NCBI GenBank assembly: GCA_963575745.1
Contig: CAUYUJ010015959.1
Location: forward strand, 164,503 to 228,502
Direction of reading: 5' to 3'
DNA: 64,000 nt
DNA from: Prorocentrum cordatum
Taxonomy: Eukaryota > Sar > Dinophyceae > Prorocentrales > Prorocentraceae
Position numbers and translations under genes: made by a program. Below are positions 42,490 to 55,164 of this stretch, piece after piece; positions within the stretch are counted from its first letter, which is position 1; each line of letters opens with the position of its first letter. Under the pieces are notes generated by a model that worked only from the letters and a program-made list of their open reading frames with translations, was not told the DNA's origin and did not search any database.

Positions 42490-45400
42490 CGCGGGCCATC
42501 TTCCCGCGCCGCGTCGTTTGGCGCCGCGCTGCGTGGGCGCATTTGTCAAGCGGCGCGCTGATCGATGAATGTTCCTTCGCCCTTCTGGATTGGCCATGCG
42601 CGGCGCTGATCATCTCCGACGGTGACGACGTGCGACGTGCGCGCGCGAGGTGGTGATGATTGGTATTTCCTCAACACGGCTAGGCAAGTCCTGTTGTTTT
42701 CCTCCACCAAGAACTCCTTCGACGCTGAGTTGTTTCCTCTAATGCCCCTGGCGGCCCCGCAGTGCATCGACGGCGCCACTAACGCGTTCCATTTGATCTT
42801 GGAGACAGGGTTTGGAACGGCATCGAGGTTGGCATTTGTCCGCGCCTCGCAGCGCGCCGGTTCCGCGACGTTGGCATCGCGATTGGACTTTGACATGTTG
42901 GACTTGGCTTTTCGAAGCTTCTGGTGGCCATGAATCCACGGGGCACTTTGGGGGGTCAGCTCCACGGGGCGACTTCGCGACCTTCTGTTTCAGCAGGATA
43001 GTTGCGCGCGAAGATTTAATTAGCGACGCGATATCATGTGCGCCCCAGCCGCGCGTCTCACGCATGGCTTCAGCACCTGCTGCAGGAGGGCAGGGCGCGA
43101 CAGTTGACCCGCGTGTAACGCTTCCGCGCCATGCGCCTTTCAGCGTGGAAACTATTTGCATTTGTGCTGTCCACCATCCTGCGACTGGAGCTGATCAGTG
43201 GAGCGCGGTATAGACGCAACCGTGAAGAATGCACGTCGCCATCTCTGGTGTATCGGGATACGTCTGGTCAGGAGCGCATGGCCCTTCTCGATGGCGCTAG
43301 GCCGCTTAAGATTAGAGCAGCAGCCGCAGGTCACGACATCTCGGGGGCGACGCGTACCAAACGACGCCCGACATCAACGCGATTGGTAGCATTCGCGATA
43401 GCAAGCCATGGGGCCTTTCGGGCATGCTTCGCGGAACGCCCGGGTCTCTGCGAAGGTATTATTGGGCAGTGTTTGGTATTTTCATGGGCCGCATCCAAAT
43501 AGTTCAGACCAGGTGCGCGAGTGTTACTCTGCAGTTTGGAGTCGAAGTGCATTTGCTTGTTTGTCGCGCGAAATGTCGGGCATCTTTGCGCGCGCATGAA
43601 GCCGCAAGGTATCGTGACTCAGCAATGTTCTCTTCACCTCTACGAGAGGCCGACCGCCTTCAATGATTGCGCCGCGGACTTCACCTTTGTGGATTGTGGA
43701 AGTGATGTTGGTGATTGACGTATCCAGAGCCCAAGCGTGCAGACTGCGACATTATTTCAGACGGTCTCCACCATGTCGTCTTCGGCGAGACCTACGAGAC
43801 ATATGGTGGTTCTGTTTGCAGCTATCAGAACGGCTGCAGTACGGATGTTTACTTAGAACAGACGTGAACGGCAGCATGCCTTCACTGGGCTTTCCGGTTA
43901 AATTTCGACGGTTCGTGAGTCTGATCATGCACTCTTAGCTTTACTGGAACATCAAGCATTCGCCCGTCCAGGAATCCCGACCGGGTGATGTATCATAAAT
44001 ATCCACGCGTCGATCACTGATGTTTCGCTGGCCAAGGCGATGCAAGCGGGCTGCTGCGACTTCACCATGCTGTTCTTTCTGTAACGCGAGCCGTCGACAG
44101 CATGATCAATATTCTCCCATTGGGCAGCAAGTCTAGGGATCGTGGCAACACGCGCGCACGTAGCACATGTGGCCCAACGTGTACGCACTGTGCGAAAATA
44201 GTAGTGCCACTCAACCATCACATGAGACTGTACTACTGTCATCGTAGATGAGCGTCTGCTTCCTTCCTCGACTCTGGATGTTGTTGACGGGGACGGGACA
44301 GGTATCAATTCTCGATGGTGTGCGTCTTCTCGATCTGCAAAAAGGACCGATCACCACGAGACCAACGCGAGATGGTCACAACCAACGCGGTATTTTGGCA
44401 TTGTAGTCCAGTGTGGTCTTGCGTCGTGGCATGGGGCCGCTTCCCGGGGGTCCACGCCCGTGGGTAGGGGGCAAGCATGTTCCGTGTCGGCCAACAGCTG
44501 GCACGGCGGACCAGACAAAGTTGGACATCGCACGACGTTCGATGCCTGTTGCCAGGACGCACGTGCTGGCGTGGTCTGCGCCGAGGCTGTATGCCGTCTC
44601 CTCGCGGAGACGGCAGCCACGGCCGTGCCGGCCGCTCGCCGGTACGGCGGATCATTGTGTCTTGGTGTGGTATGCGCCAAGGTTTTAAGCCGTCTCCCAT
44701 CGGAGTCAGCGGCCGCGCGCAGGGGCGACGCGCTACTTTCCTGAGGTTGACGCCGAGGCAGCGGCATCAACTTCGACTCAAGATCGTCATCGCGCAAGCC
44801 GGGGGCCCCAGGGGCCCCGCTGCCGGCAGCCACGTTTGCATCGGCTATGTCGTGCCACCGCAGAGGCAGAGTCCGACGACGACAATTGAGTACTATTGCC
44901 CGTGACCGCGTTGCACCAGGATTACCGAAGCTGGAGCCAATGCCCAGGCCAGCGCGCCTGCACTCTGCCACGGAATCAGCGCATCCCGGCACGGTGCGGT
45001 GGCGTAGATGACACGCCAGAGTTCGCGATCGACCGCGGCAACGCGTCACGCTTCAACGCGCGACAGCTTGCATTCGAGCTTGCTCGCGTGCTAAGCGACT
45101 TTTCATTGCGCGGCTACAGATGCGCAGCTCTACAGCTGGAAAAGACGAGATCACCGGATGCGACGCGGAAAGGTGATGCCACGAGGAACGTCGACCACAT
45201 GAGATGTTGTGGCGATGTGCCCGTCGATCAGTATTACAGGGGGCGTTTCTTCCCATGTACGCATTCCATCCGAATCTGTTCTCGCAGCGCACGTCCTCAG
45301 CCTGGATCGATCAACGAACCACGCTACCGAAAAGCCGATCGTGATGGCGAGCAATCTGTTCGCACTACTCAGGCCTTCTGATTCGGTTACCTTAGAACGA

Positions 45401-48400
45401 CGCGCGCGCGCGCTCCATTTTACCGCCGCTGGCAGCCAAAAGCTGCAGTGCACACCGTGCGCACCCTGACGGGGTAACGCCAGCTGTTACATGCGTTGGT
45501 GAGCACTTGGCGTACACAGGGAATGTGGCGTCCGGCGGCGTCGAAACATGCGCGGGTATCACACTATCCTTCCACGCTTCCGGATGCACCTGCATTCAGC
45601 ACGCGTGTGCCCAAGCATCTTGCACAGTCGTTTGTGGACCGGGCTTTCTTCGTCTGCTTCGGCGCCGATCAGCCAGATCAGCGCGCGATGCGTCCTGGGA
45701 GCTCTGACGGGCTCACATCCGCTTGTACGAGCGAACCACCATCTGGCTGACATGGTGCGCGCCCGCGACCATGTCGATCACGATCGGGATTTCAGTCATC
45801 GCAGGAATTCAGCTACCACGATGCTACGTGCGAGATTGTGGCAACACGAGCTCTGTCTGGCCCGGCTGCAGCAAGCGGGCGCGCGCGACCTCGGTAGGGG
45901 TAGTTACAAGCCTGAGACAGCTTTGGCAAATTCCGATGATGACATTCGAACGTCAGCTACACCCGTCGGATCTTGGCAACGCTGTAAACAATGCGACGTG
46001 CAGCGCGAGCTGGTGCGACAGGCGGGCTATCGCGAATGCCAGGCCCGACAGTATCAAGCAGACAGTAATGACTGCGACTCCGTGCCTTCTGAGCCACGCA
46101 CCTTCGTTAGCTGCGAATGATCTGCGCCAATTCCACGTCCGATGGTATTACGCAGGGAACTCAAGAAGTCGACTGATCAGTGACACCCAGCGATGGGGCG
46201 GCTACCATCGTCGCGACTTGCCCGATGCACCTGTGCAGTATCTATCCCACATCACGCGCAATCAGACGTACTGCAGCACAGTATATGTACGACGATTATA
46301 GCTGAGGTCTTTGGTTCACGCGTCGCGCTCGTCTGTGCTCTCCCGGACGGACAACGCCGAGCTCTCCAGGTTCTGTCGCTTTCGGCAACCTCAAACCTCA
46401 CGCCGGCGTATGCCTGTGTGTATATATATATATATATATATGGATCTGTCGCCGAACAGTACTTTCTGGGCGCCTGGCGTGGAGCAGGTTCGTAAGATGC
46501 ACTAGCGGCTAAACTTCACCGCTTTTCGGGCCAACGCACGCATCTGTTGACCTCTGCTATCGACGCAGGCGACGACGTCTCTCAGCGCTGGTCGCGGCGC
46601 GGGGAAGCCCGCTGCCGCGCTGTGCGGGCGCGCGTGTGTATCCGACGACCAGATCAAAATCAAGTCGAGCTTCTTTTGGCCAGGAGGCCCATTCGTCATT
46701 GATCACCTGAGGGGGATGGACACGAAGCGCGGTGCCGACAAACCCAAGCGACAACATACTAATATGACCGATAGCACACGCAATGTTGTTGGCTGAGTGG
46801 GTATTGTCGGTCGGCTACCCATCGTCAAGGGCCCCCGCAGTTCTTCGGTATCTGATCAGGTTGCGCGCGCAGATCACTAGCGGCATGGCTGCGCTTCCGA
46901 TTGGAAGCGTGGTCCGCGTAGCCAGAGATTCTCGCGCCAACCGCTACGCAGTGACGCGCTATTGCGATTGTGATCAACTCCTGGCCTCCGTCACCATGGC
47001 GCAGAAGTGCAGCGCTCGACGGAGTGCCTAGTATTTGTGACCATGTCTAATGTCCTACGGCAAGGGCCCTTCTACTCATGCGTATCGGTCCTGATGGCAG
47101 CGCGGCCACGTCTTGGGAACTCGCCGACGACGCACCAGACACTGGCCGATCACCACCGCGACTGGTCACAACATCGCCACTCTACAATGGGTGGCTATTG
47201 CGAACCAGTTAGGAGAAGAGGAGGAATGGGGAAACCAACGCGCGCCTTCACGGCGTGACCACACGGCGCGCCAGGTTAGCACAATGCCGCGGGCACTACG
47301 AACATTACGGGCTGTCGCCGACAGCCCCCGCAAGTCGCGGAGGGCAGCATGGCGACGTGCACTGGTTGCCGCTAGCGCTGCAACGTGGAAGGCCTACGGC
47401 CAGACCGAGCAAGACGACGCCTGTGCGCGCCATGTATGATAGCCATCGTGGCACGCATTATGAGCCGCGTGAAACGATTGTCCTGGTGACGGAATGCACG
47501 GGGGAGCGATCTCGCGACATTTGAGAGAGCTCCAGGATCCATTATTGCATCGTGGTTCTGATCTGTGGACAATGCATGGCGGGTATAATGCGTCGCCTAT
47601 CTGCTACTGCATGGTATGATCCAGCTTACTACCTGGTCTACTGGGGGCCCAGGCTAGCTCGCATGCAAATGGCGACACCGAGCAGCATGCACTCTTGCTT
47701 CAGCCAGGCCAGCGGGGCCACCGCCTTCCTGCGCCAATAGGGATGTATATGCGCAGTACCTTGCCGACATACCTGTTTGAAGTTGTGCGCGTTTGCGTCT
47801 GCGTCGATCCACGATGCGTCCGGGTGTCTGAACAGATCTTTCTCTCGGACCCAGCATGCCAACGCGTAGTAGTTATACATACCCGCGCAACGTTGCGCGA
47901 TGCATTGTGAACCTACTCGCCAGTGGGGGACTGCGCGCGCAGGATGCTCGTCTGGCCCAGCCGCTCGAAATTTGAAGCGCAGGGGTACAACGATGAACAA
48001 TGTTGACTCGACGGCCATGGCATGCATGTGGTTCCTCTGTGCATGCGTTCCAGAAACAGACAGACCAGCGTCGAGAGAAATAGTGGCCGTGCCATCTCAT
48101 TGCTTATCACGCGAACGCCAAAGACGGCACGGATCCCATTGCTGCGTTTGTTGCGCTGCTTCGACTGCGCTGCCGAGGCCGAGGATCCAATTTCATTATC
48201 TTGGGATCTTTTTCGCGCCCATCGTGCGGGCTCAGGACCCATTGTGTTCCGTCTGAGTTTGCGCCGCCAGTCATTCCAGGCCAATCGTCTTTCGCGTGCA
48301 ACCTGCTGTCGTCTGCATTGTTCAATGGAGGAGTTCGAGATCCTTTGCTAGACCAGTTCTGAGCAGGGCCTTCTGATGGGGCTGCGCAGGTGGGGGGTTC

Positions 48401-49050
48401 TCGGAATCCAGACGGCGCGGCGACGTGCGCGCGCCGAGACTCGCCCTATTTGCTTGAGGCGCATTTTGCGAGCACTTGCGCTTGCTCGCCGCAGCTGCCG
48501 CAGCGCGTGGCAGACGTCGCAGGGGCGCCTGCCCGACTGCGCGGACGCGCGCGGGCAGGCGGGCCACGAAGCTGGTCATGGCGCGCGCCGGACTGGAATG
48601 CGCGGGCGGCGGACTTCGTCTGCGGGGCCCCCTGCAGTCCCTTGCGTTCTCCGGGGGCTGCCGCGTCTTAGCCGACATGGGAAACTCGACTCCTGCCCGC
48701 TCCTAGCGCTAGTGGAGCGCGGTGGGCTTGGCATCGCTCGGACGTGTGCATCTTTCTTTTCGGCGAGGACCATCGAGGAGCATCCTTGATCATTTGGCGA
48801 AAAATCCACGCCCGAAACCAAAAAATAACACAGGGAATGGACGTCCGAGCGATGGCCGGTGGGGCCCGCGTTCAAAGTGGGTTGCCGGCGTCTGGTTGCC
48901 GAATGGCGGTCGCCGGATGCAGGGGGCCCGCCGCGCGCCCGGGGGGGGGCCCCGCCTGCGCCGCTGCCGGGCGCGCGGGTGCGCGCGCGGGAGGGCGCCC
49001 GGTGACGTTGCGAGCGCGGCCGCCCTGCCCCCGTGGCCTCGGGCTGCGCC
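42490..49050. other. No gene recognised (6.5 kb)
   Basis: Same character as 34.4-41.6 kb. A (TA)n run lies at 46423-46441. Frames overlap on all strands and show no motifs. Confidence 0.55.
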
Positions 49051-49054
49051 ATTG

Positions 49055-49270
49055 GGGGGGTCGGTGGAGCTCCCTATGGGGCCACGAAGCGTGTGAGGAG
49101 TGCGCCGAAATGAGTGGCGGGGACGCATGCGGGCTGCGCCAGTGGGACCTTCGGTCGAGCTCCCCTGGGGCCACGAAGCGTCTTGAGGGGTGAGCCGAAA
49201 TCAGCGGCGCGGACGCATGTGGGCTTCGCCATTGGGACCTTCGGTCGAGCTCCTCTGGGGGGCACGAAAC
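49055..49270 (-). repeat. Inverted relatives of the 77-bp minisatellite
   Basis: Three units about 88 bp apart with GGTCGGTGGAGCTCC or CCTTCGGTCGAGCTCC and TGGGGCCACGAAGCG, which is the reverse complement of the 31.3-32.9 kb unit. Confidence 0.78.
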
Positions 49271-49511
49271 CCCGGAGACGAGCGCCAGCCTAGCTGCCTA
49301 GCCGCTTCGCTCGGTTGCAGAGCAACCTTGCGTTCGGGGCAGGACGGCCAGTCGCGGCTGAATCGCGGCGGGCCTCGGCGGGCCAGGAACCATCGCCCGT
49401 TTCTTGTTATCGTAGCAGCGCGGTTCAGTATTAGGTCAAACACGAGTTGCAGAATATAGCAACGAGGAAGCGATGCGCTGCGTCTTTCTCCCCCTGGCTA
49501 AAAGGATATTG

Positions 49512-49683
49512 CAGGCGGGGGATAAGGCGAGCTTGCATGTGCGCATAGCGAGCGCATCCGCTGCCGCGTCCTGCTCTAGTTGCGCGCATCAGGAGATGAC
49601 TACCGCATCATGTGCAGAACTATTTGCGCACGGAAGAGAAAGGATCGTTCTTTCTTTTCCTACATCCCACGCCGGAAGTATAT
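49512..49683 (+). repeat. Dispersed repeat, uninterrupted copy
   Basis: Related to 23697-23873. Here the sequence runs on past GGAAGTATAT into CTTACCCGATTACACC without the YR element, so it approximates the pre-insertion site. Confidence 0.65.
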
Positions 49684-49829
49684 CTTACCCGATTACACCG
49701 TTTACGATGCCGTGTATTTTTCCAGATAGCACCGTCTACGACGCCGATGCTACTGGAGCCTGCGGGCCCATTTTCGATTGGGAACGTCCAAATCCATCAA
49801 AATCCTAAAGACAATCAATAATATGTCCT

Positions 49830-50740
49830 TCTTGGGGCCTTCTTCGGGAGGGCTCCGGAAGGCCTCTTGGCGCGTCTGGGAGGCTTCGTGAGCCGTCTTG
49901 GACCCATCTTGGGTGTACTTGGGTGGTATTTGGGCGACTCGGGGCCCTGTTGGGCTGTCTTATAGGGATCCTGGGGCTCCTTGGGCCCCTCTTGAGGCCC
50001 TCTGAGACCCGAACCAGTCACGCGAAATGACTCGGGGGAGCTCCGGGGAACCGCGGGAAGCCCCGCCAAATTTAGGAATTTGGGTTTCGGGCCCTTGAAA
50101 GATTACTCCGAAGTGGAGACTGAGTGTCCAAGGATTAGCCAAAGGACCTGATGGCACGCCCACTCGGTGTCTAGAGGCACGGTGGCGGATAATGGGGCAA
50201 AGATAGCCTTTTCCAGACGGGAGAAAAATACCTGGAAGAAGAACCGCACTAAACCACTCTCGCCCGCTGGTGGGATTATCTGAAACCACTCGGGAACCAT
50301 ATGAGGGCCATGTCGTATGACCTTCGATACCATATTCTAGACATTTGGGGGTCTCTCTTTTGACGCCGTCTTAGATAACATCGATCGCATGAGTATGGTA
50401 CCCCTGACGCCCTTTCCCTCTGGAACCCCGGAAGTGGTTTGTTGGGGCCCTCTTGGGGTGCTCTGGGGGCGCTTTTGGGAGCTCTGGGGGTTCTCTTGGG
50501 AGTCCACTGGGGAATTTTGGGAAGTCTCGAAGACCCTCTTGGGGCCATCTTGGCAAAATTCGATCAAGGAAAGGTATCCAATTAGCGTTGCCCTTCGATC
50601 GCGCCTACAGTCGCCTCTTGAGAACCTCTTGGGGTGATTCTGGGGCGTTGTTGGGTGCTCTTGGGGCCATTCTGGGGCCCTCTTGGGCCCCTTTTGGTGC
50701 CCTCTTGCAGCCACGTTGAGGCATCGGAGGACCATCGAAG
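49830..50740. repeat. GGCCTCTTGGG blocks with an inverted 1.1-kb-repeat head
   Basis: Two blocks (49830-50010 and 50430-50720) of CTCTTGGGGCC-type units. Between them, 50220-50268 read on the minus strand gives AATCCCACCAGCGGGCG and AGTGGTTTAG, the head of the 1.1-kb repeat. No gene. Confidence 0.68.
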
Positions 50741-51189
50741 ACGGAAGGGTGAAGAGGCAACACACGTTGACTTTCCACAGGGTTTGGTAGAATATTGGCT
50801 TTTTGGGTGCTCTCGCCAACCTCGGATACAGATGTCCTGGAGAAGGTGTCATCGTGCTGCCCAGTTTCTGCGCGCACTTGCTACAGTGCATGGCCACATG
50901 CACTACTGGTATCGCCAACGCGCCATATTTGTTTGCACTGCGGCAGCCATTTTCGAGCGACCTTGTCGCCCCCCCCTGCGAGTGTGAAGCTAGCTTTCAA
51001 GGGACAAGCCAGGTGTTGCTACGGTCGCGATCCGCGGCCCTATCTGTTCAATCGGCGCGCAACCAGTGCGATAGTCGAAGCACCGCTGTGCCTGTCCGCC
51101 CTCTTGGGAAGGCACTTTTTCTTTATCTCTGACATCTTCCATCCTCTTCCCATTCATAATCGAGTTGCGTGGGCACGTATTCTTCATAG

Positions 51190-51224
51190 AGATGACCCAG
51201 ATGATGATGCTGATTATGATCAGT

Positions 51225-51304
<80 letters not shown>

Positions 51305-51370
51305 CATGATGATGATGATGATCATGATGATGGTGATGTTGATGACGTCGACGCGACGATGATGGTGATG
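51190..51370. repeat. (GAT)n microsatellite
   Basis: A nearly pure run at 51225-51302 with degenerate triplets beyond, continuing loosely to about 51780. It yields Asp, Met, His or Ile strings. Confidence 0.97.
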
Positions 51371-51609
51371 ATGACCATGAAGACGACAATGGCGGAATCG
51401 ATAACGACAACGATGACGGTGTTCATAATGTCGACCATGATCAAGTCAATGTTGACCAGCATGGTGATGTCGAGGTGTCTTCGTGATACGCAGAAAATCA
51501 TTAGCATGATGCTGTTGACAACGTTGGTGACGCCGCTGATGACGACATTGATGGTGATGCGGTTGTTGATGTTTATTTGTGTTGTGATGGGGGTGGTGAC
51601 TGGCGACGA

Positions 51610-52161
51610 CGATTAATCAATGGTGACGACGACGGTAGCAGTGACGATGAAGATGGCAACGGGAGTGACCACATGGATGGGGTTTACGATGACGGTGACG
51701 GTGACGATGACGGCATTGTTGGTGGCGTCAGTCGGGATGACGACATTTTCGATGATGACAGCGACGGCGGCCAGGACAGCGGCGACGCCGTCGATGGACG
51801 ACGTCGACGACGCCCGCCACGGCCATTTCCCGCGGAGGTCGCCGTGCGCAGCCTGGAGGCCGCTGGCGGCGACGTCGACGCCGCGGTGGACGTGGCGCTC
51901 GCGGCGTCCCGGCGCCGGTTCTCGAGGTCGCTGGCGCTCTGCCCCGCGGCGGTCGTCGACCTGGAGGCTGGCGGCCTGGCGACCGAAGGGGATGACTCGC
52001 AGTATCGGTTGTCCGCTGCCTGTCCTCACCACCATCCTCATCCAGACCCCCACCATCTCAGCACCCCAGTTTGGGATGTGTACCCCTCGAAGCCTGGAGG
52101 CTCGGAGGCATGTCTCCGAACGCCGCACCAAGGCCCAAACAACGCTCGAAAGACAAGTTAA
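51610..52161 (+). CDS. Possible exon with UBA-like helix pair
   Basis: In the frame to 52161 an Asp-rich repeat-encoded start passes into FPAEVAVRSLEAAGGDVDAA and VDVALAASRRRFSRSLA (about 51830-51930). A-V-x-x-L-E-A-A-G-G-D-V-D-A-A-V is the classic pattern of a UBA domain's last helices. No splice sites are certain, and the downstream sequence turns His/Pro-rich. It could be an exon or a chance match in GC-rich DNA. Confidence 0.25.
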   Translation, partial: RLINGDDDGSSDDEDGNGSDHMDGVYDDGDGDDDGIVGGVSRDDDIFDDDSDGGQDSGDAVDGRRRRRPPRPFPAEVAVRSLEAAGGDVDAAVDVALAASRRRFSRSLALCPAAVVDLEAGGLATEGDDSQYRLSAACPHHHPHPDPHHLSTPVWDVYPSKPGGSEACLRTPHQGPNNARKTS

Positions 52162-52207
52162 GGCTTCTGCGCCTAACCCCGTTCGCATCAGCGGGCGCGC
52201 GGTCCAG

Positions 52208-52302
52208 ACGCCCCCCTCATAAAATTCTGAACGGGCTTTCGCTTGCGGGGCGTGGGCCCTGGGGTGATCCACTCCCACAGTTCGGATTTTATGAGGGCGG
52301 TG
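52208..52302. repeat. 95-bp foldback element
   Basis: Arms CGCCCCCCTCATAAAATTCT (52208) and, inverted, GTTCGGATTTTATGAGGGCG (about 52281-52300) match except for two extra C and two mismatches. The loop holds CTTGCGGGGCGTGGGCCCTG. This is MITE-like in form. Confidence 0.65.
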
Positions 52303-52334
52303 TTGACAAGGACCGGGGCGGGTAAAGCAAACCC

Positions 52335-52725
52335 CGGGTTTGGGCCCGGTCCGGGCCGGGTCCGGGCCGGGTCCGGGCCGGGTCCGGGCCGGGACGCCGG
52401 GTCCGGGCCGGGTCCAGGCCGGGTCCGGGTCTGGGCCGGGTCCGGGCCGGGGCCGGGTCCGGGTCCGGGCCGAGTCCGGGCCGGGTCCGGGGCCGGGTCC
52501 GGGCCGGGTCCGGGCCGGGTCCGGGTTTGGGCCGGGTCAGGGCCGGGTCCGGGCCGGGTCCGGGCGGGTCCGGGCCGGGTCCGGGCTGGGTCCGGGTCCG
52601 GGCCGTGTCCGGGCCGGGTCTGGGCTGGGTCCGGGCCGGGTCCGGGCCGGGTCCGGGCCGGGTCTGGGTCTGGGCCGGTTCCGGGCCGGCTTTGGGCCGG
52701 GTCCAGGTCCGGGCCCTGGAAGACA
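52335..52725. repeat. (CCGGGCCGGGTC)n GC array
   Basis: Units of 6 and 12 bp built from GGGCCG and GGGTCC. All + frames are open as Gly/Pro/Arg repeats, an effect of the unit. Confidence 0.96.
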
Positions 52726-52727
52726 CG

Positions 52728-53000
52728 GCTAAGATTTTTAGCCGCGTTTAGCCGGGACGTTGCTCTCGCCTGAGCGCGGTGCGAAAATGTTTAAGATCAT
52801 AAGTTCTAGCCGGGTTTAGCCGCGCATGCTTTTCGCTTAGGCGTGGCTTACGTATGGTTAAACATGTCCAAAACATTATACATGTCTAAACAATGTCGTG
52901 TCTAAAAACATCGTGTCTAAACATGGCTACTCGTGGCTAAAATCGATGTATTGCCGTGGATATTTCGTGGCTCATCGTGGCTAATTCACAGCCGCGACCC
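52728..53000. repeat. Degenerate CGTGGCTAAA / TTTAGCCG repeat
   Basis: Short words TTTAGCCGCG, CGTGTCTAAA, CATGTCTAAAC and CGTGGCTAA recur every 10-30 bp. Function unknown. Confidence 0.6.
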
Positions 53001-53179
53001 AGACGAGGGAAACGCTAAACATCGTTGCACGCACGATCAGGCAAGTTGCCCCACAGAAGACACACCCGCATCGCGCCAGGAGGAGGAAGCGGAGGAGGGG
53101 GACGGAGAAGGAGCAAGAAGAGGAAGAGGGTGCGGGAGGAAATTGGACACGATGATGTCGAGCATAACGACTACGACGA

Positions 53180-53780
53180 CGATGGAGAGGAATACGACGA
53201 ATACGAAAACCAATGCGACGACGACGACGGCGGCGGCGAGGACGACGACGAGAACGACGACGAGGACGACGACGACGACGGCAGAAGGCAACCACCAAGG
53301 CAACCGCTTCCGATGGTTCCTTGAGGCTTCAAAATGACTCCAAGATTGCCCAAGAGGTGCCCAGGAAGGCCCCAACACGGCCCCAATAACGCCCAAGACC
53401 GCCCCAAAAACGCCCCAATAGGGCGCCAAGAAGCAAATGTCGGGCTCCCGAGGGGGAGGGGAAACCGCGACCCCCTACCTCTGATGATCGATGGCCTCCA
53501 AGATGGCCCCATGCTCCGAAGAAGGCCCCAACAGGGCCCCAAGAGAGCCCCAATAAGGTCCCAAGAGAACCCCAAGAGGGCCCAAGAGGCTTCCAAACTG
53601 GCCTGCAGAGGGCCCCCCGATGGCCCCAAGAAGCCTCCAACACAATCCTTTAGCGAAAGACTTGCAAAGACCTCGTGGTTGACTCCTGACATCGTCGTCG
53701 TCGTAGCAGTCGCCGCCGCCGCGTCGGCCGCCGCCGCCAGCGCCGTCGTCGTCTTCGTCGTCGTCTTCGTCATCGTTCTT
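53180..53780. repeat. (GAC)n, CCCAAGAGGCC block and (GTC)n
   Basis: (GAC)n at 53200-53285, then CCAAGA-type units (53330-53640) with GATGATCGATGGCCTCCAAG as in the 1.1-kb repeats, then (GTC)n at 53690-53770. The (GAC)n and (GTC)n flanks are complementary. 53790-54220 is unique sequence without a gene. Confidence 0.8.
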
Positions 53781-54224
53781 GCTGTTGTTCGTCTTATTGT
53801 TCTCTTTCGTTTTACGATTATTATTATTTAATCGCTTCGCTCACTCCGCCGGCCCATAATGTCGGACCATGGTCGCCTGTCCGAGTGGTCGTTTGCAGTG
53901 TGGAGCTGCGGCGTCGGGAGCTGTGTAGTTGTCGATAAAGTTGTTAATGTTTTTTTCGTGGGGCTTCTAGGTGTTTGCAGTTTTTTGACGGCTTTGGTGC
54001 CATCGTGGGGGCGTGTTACCCGTGGTATCCCGCTGTAGGGCCGTTCGAGCCGGGGGAAGAGACATCTTATGCGATAGGGGAACCCTCGTGTCGGAGGGTG
54101 GCGGGCTGTGAATGCTAATTAACATTGGCTCTGTTATCGTCCTGATGTCCTCTGGCGTTGCGGACACGGGCGTGAAGGAACACTTTCTTGTGGCGTTTCT
54201 CTTACCATCTCTTTTCTAATTGGA

Positions 54225-54385
54225 CCGGAGAAGGAGGAGGAGGACGAGGAGGAGGAGGAGGAGGAAGAGGAGGAGGAGGAGGAGGAGGAGGAAGGAGGAG
54301 GGGGATGAGGAGCGATGAGGAGCGCCTTTGTCGTCGTCGTCGCCCGCCGCCGCCGCCCGCCGGCGTCGTCGTCGTCGTGGAGGCT
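54225..54385. repeat. (GGA)n and (GTC)n microsatellites
   Basis: (GGA)n to about 54310, then (GTC/CCG)n to 54380. Confidence 0.93.
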
Positions 54386-54429
54386 GGAGGCCGAACGCGG
54401 GGGAGGAGGACCACCCCGACCCGCGTGTC

Positions 54430-55130
54430 CCAAGTCGCGTCTGGCTGGAGTCTTGGAGGCGTCCTGGGGGCCTCCTGAGAGTTTTTTGGAGGCCTCCAGA
54501 GGACCTTTTGGAGGCCTCTTGAGGCCTCTTGAGGGCCTCTTGGGGGCCTCTTGGGGCCTTTGAGGGCGTCTTGGGGCCTCCCGGGGGCTTCTAAGGGCCG
54601 AGAGCTCGAAATTCTGTTTCGTGAACCCCCTCTTGGGGCGTTCTTGAAGCGTTCTTGGGGCCCTCTTGGGCCGTCTTGGAGGCCTCTTGGGCCGTCTTGG
54701 AGCCGGTTTGGGCCATCTTGGAGCCTTCTTGGGGGCCTCTTGGGCCCTCTTGGGGCGATCTTGGAGGCCTCTTGAGCCGTTTACGGGCGTCGGGGAACCG
54801 AAAAGGTTGAAACGCCCAAATCTGTCCAAAACCTATGGACAAGCATTGTTTGTTTGCCTCTTGGGGCCCTCTTGGGAATGCACTTGGAGACGACCTGGGG
54901 ATCTTGGAGGCTTCTTGGGTCATCTTGGAGACGTCTTGGGCCGTCTGGAGGCTATCTTGGGCGTCGTGGAGCGATATTCGGGCGTCTCGGACCTCTCTTG
55001 GACCGTGTTGGAGGCGTTCTTGGGGCCCTCTTGGGCCGTCCTGGAGGCCTCTGGGGCCGTCTTGGAGCCGTCTTGGGCCGTCTTGGGGCCCTCTTGGGGG
55101 CCTCTTGACTTTAAGGGTAGCTCTTTGGGA
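54430..55130. repeat. Long GGCCTCTTGGG block
   Basis: About 700 bp of imperfect GGCCTCTTGGG/GCCGTCTTGGA units with the family core CGAAATTCTGTTTCGTGAAC at about 54607. It ends directly before the copia-type element. Frames in all phases are repeat-derived. Confidence 0.85.
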
Positions 55131-55164
55131 GATGTTATAGAGGATCGGGAGTATAGCCCGCGCG

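Noticed and set aside
51165-51410. Poly-Asp, poly-His, poly-Met and poly-Ile frames
   Set aside because: Different readings of one (GAT)n microsatellite.
51610-52161. Confident UBA-domain gene
   Set aside because: The helix pattern is short and Ala/Val/Asp-rich in GC-rich DNA, with no certain exon borders; kept only as a weak feature.
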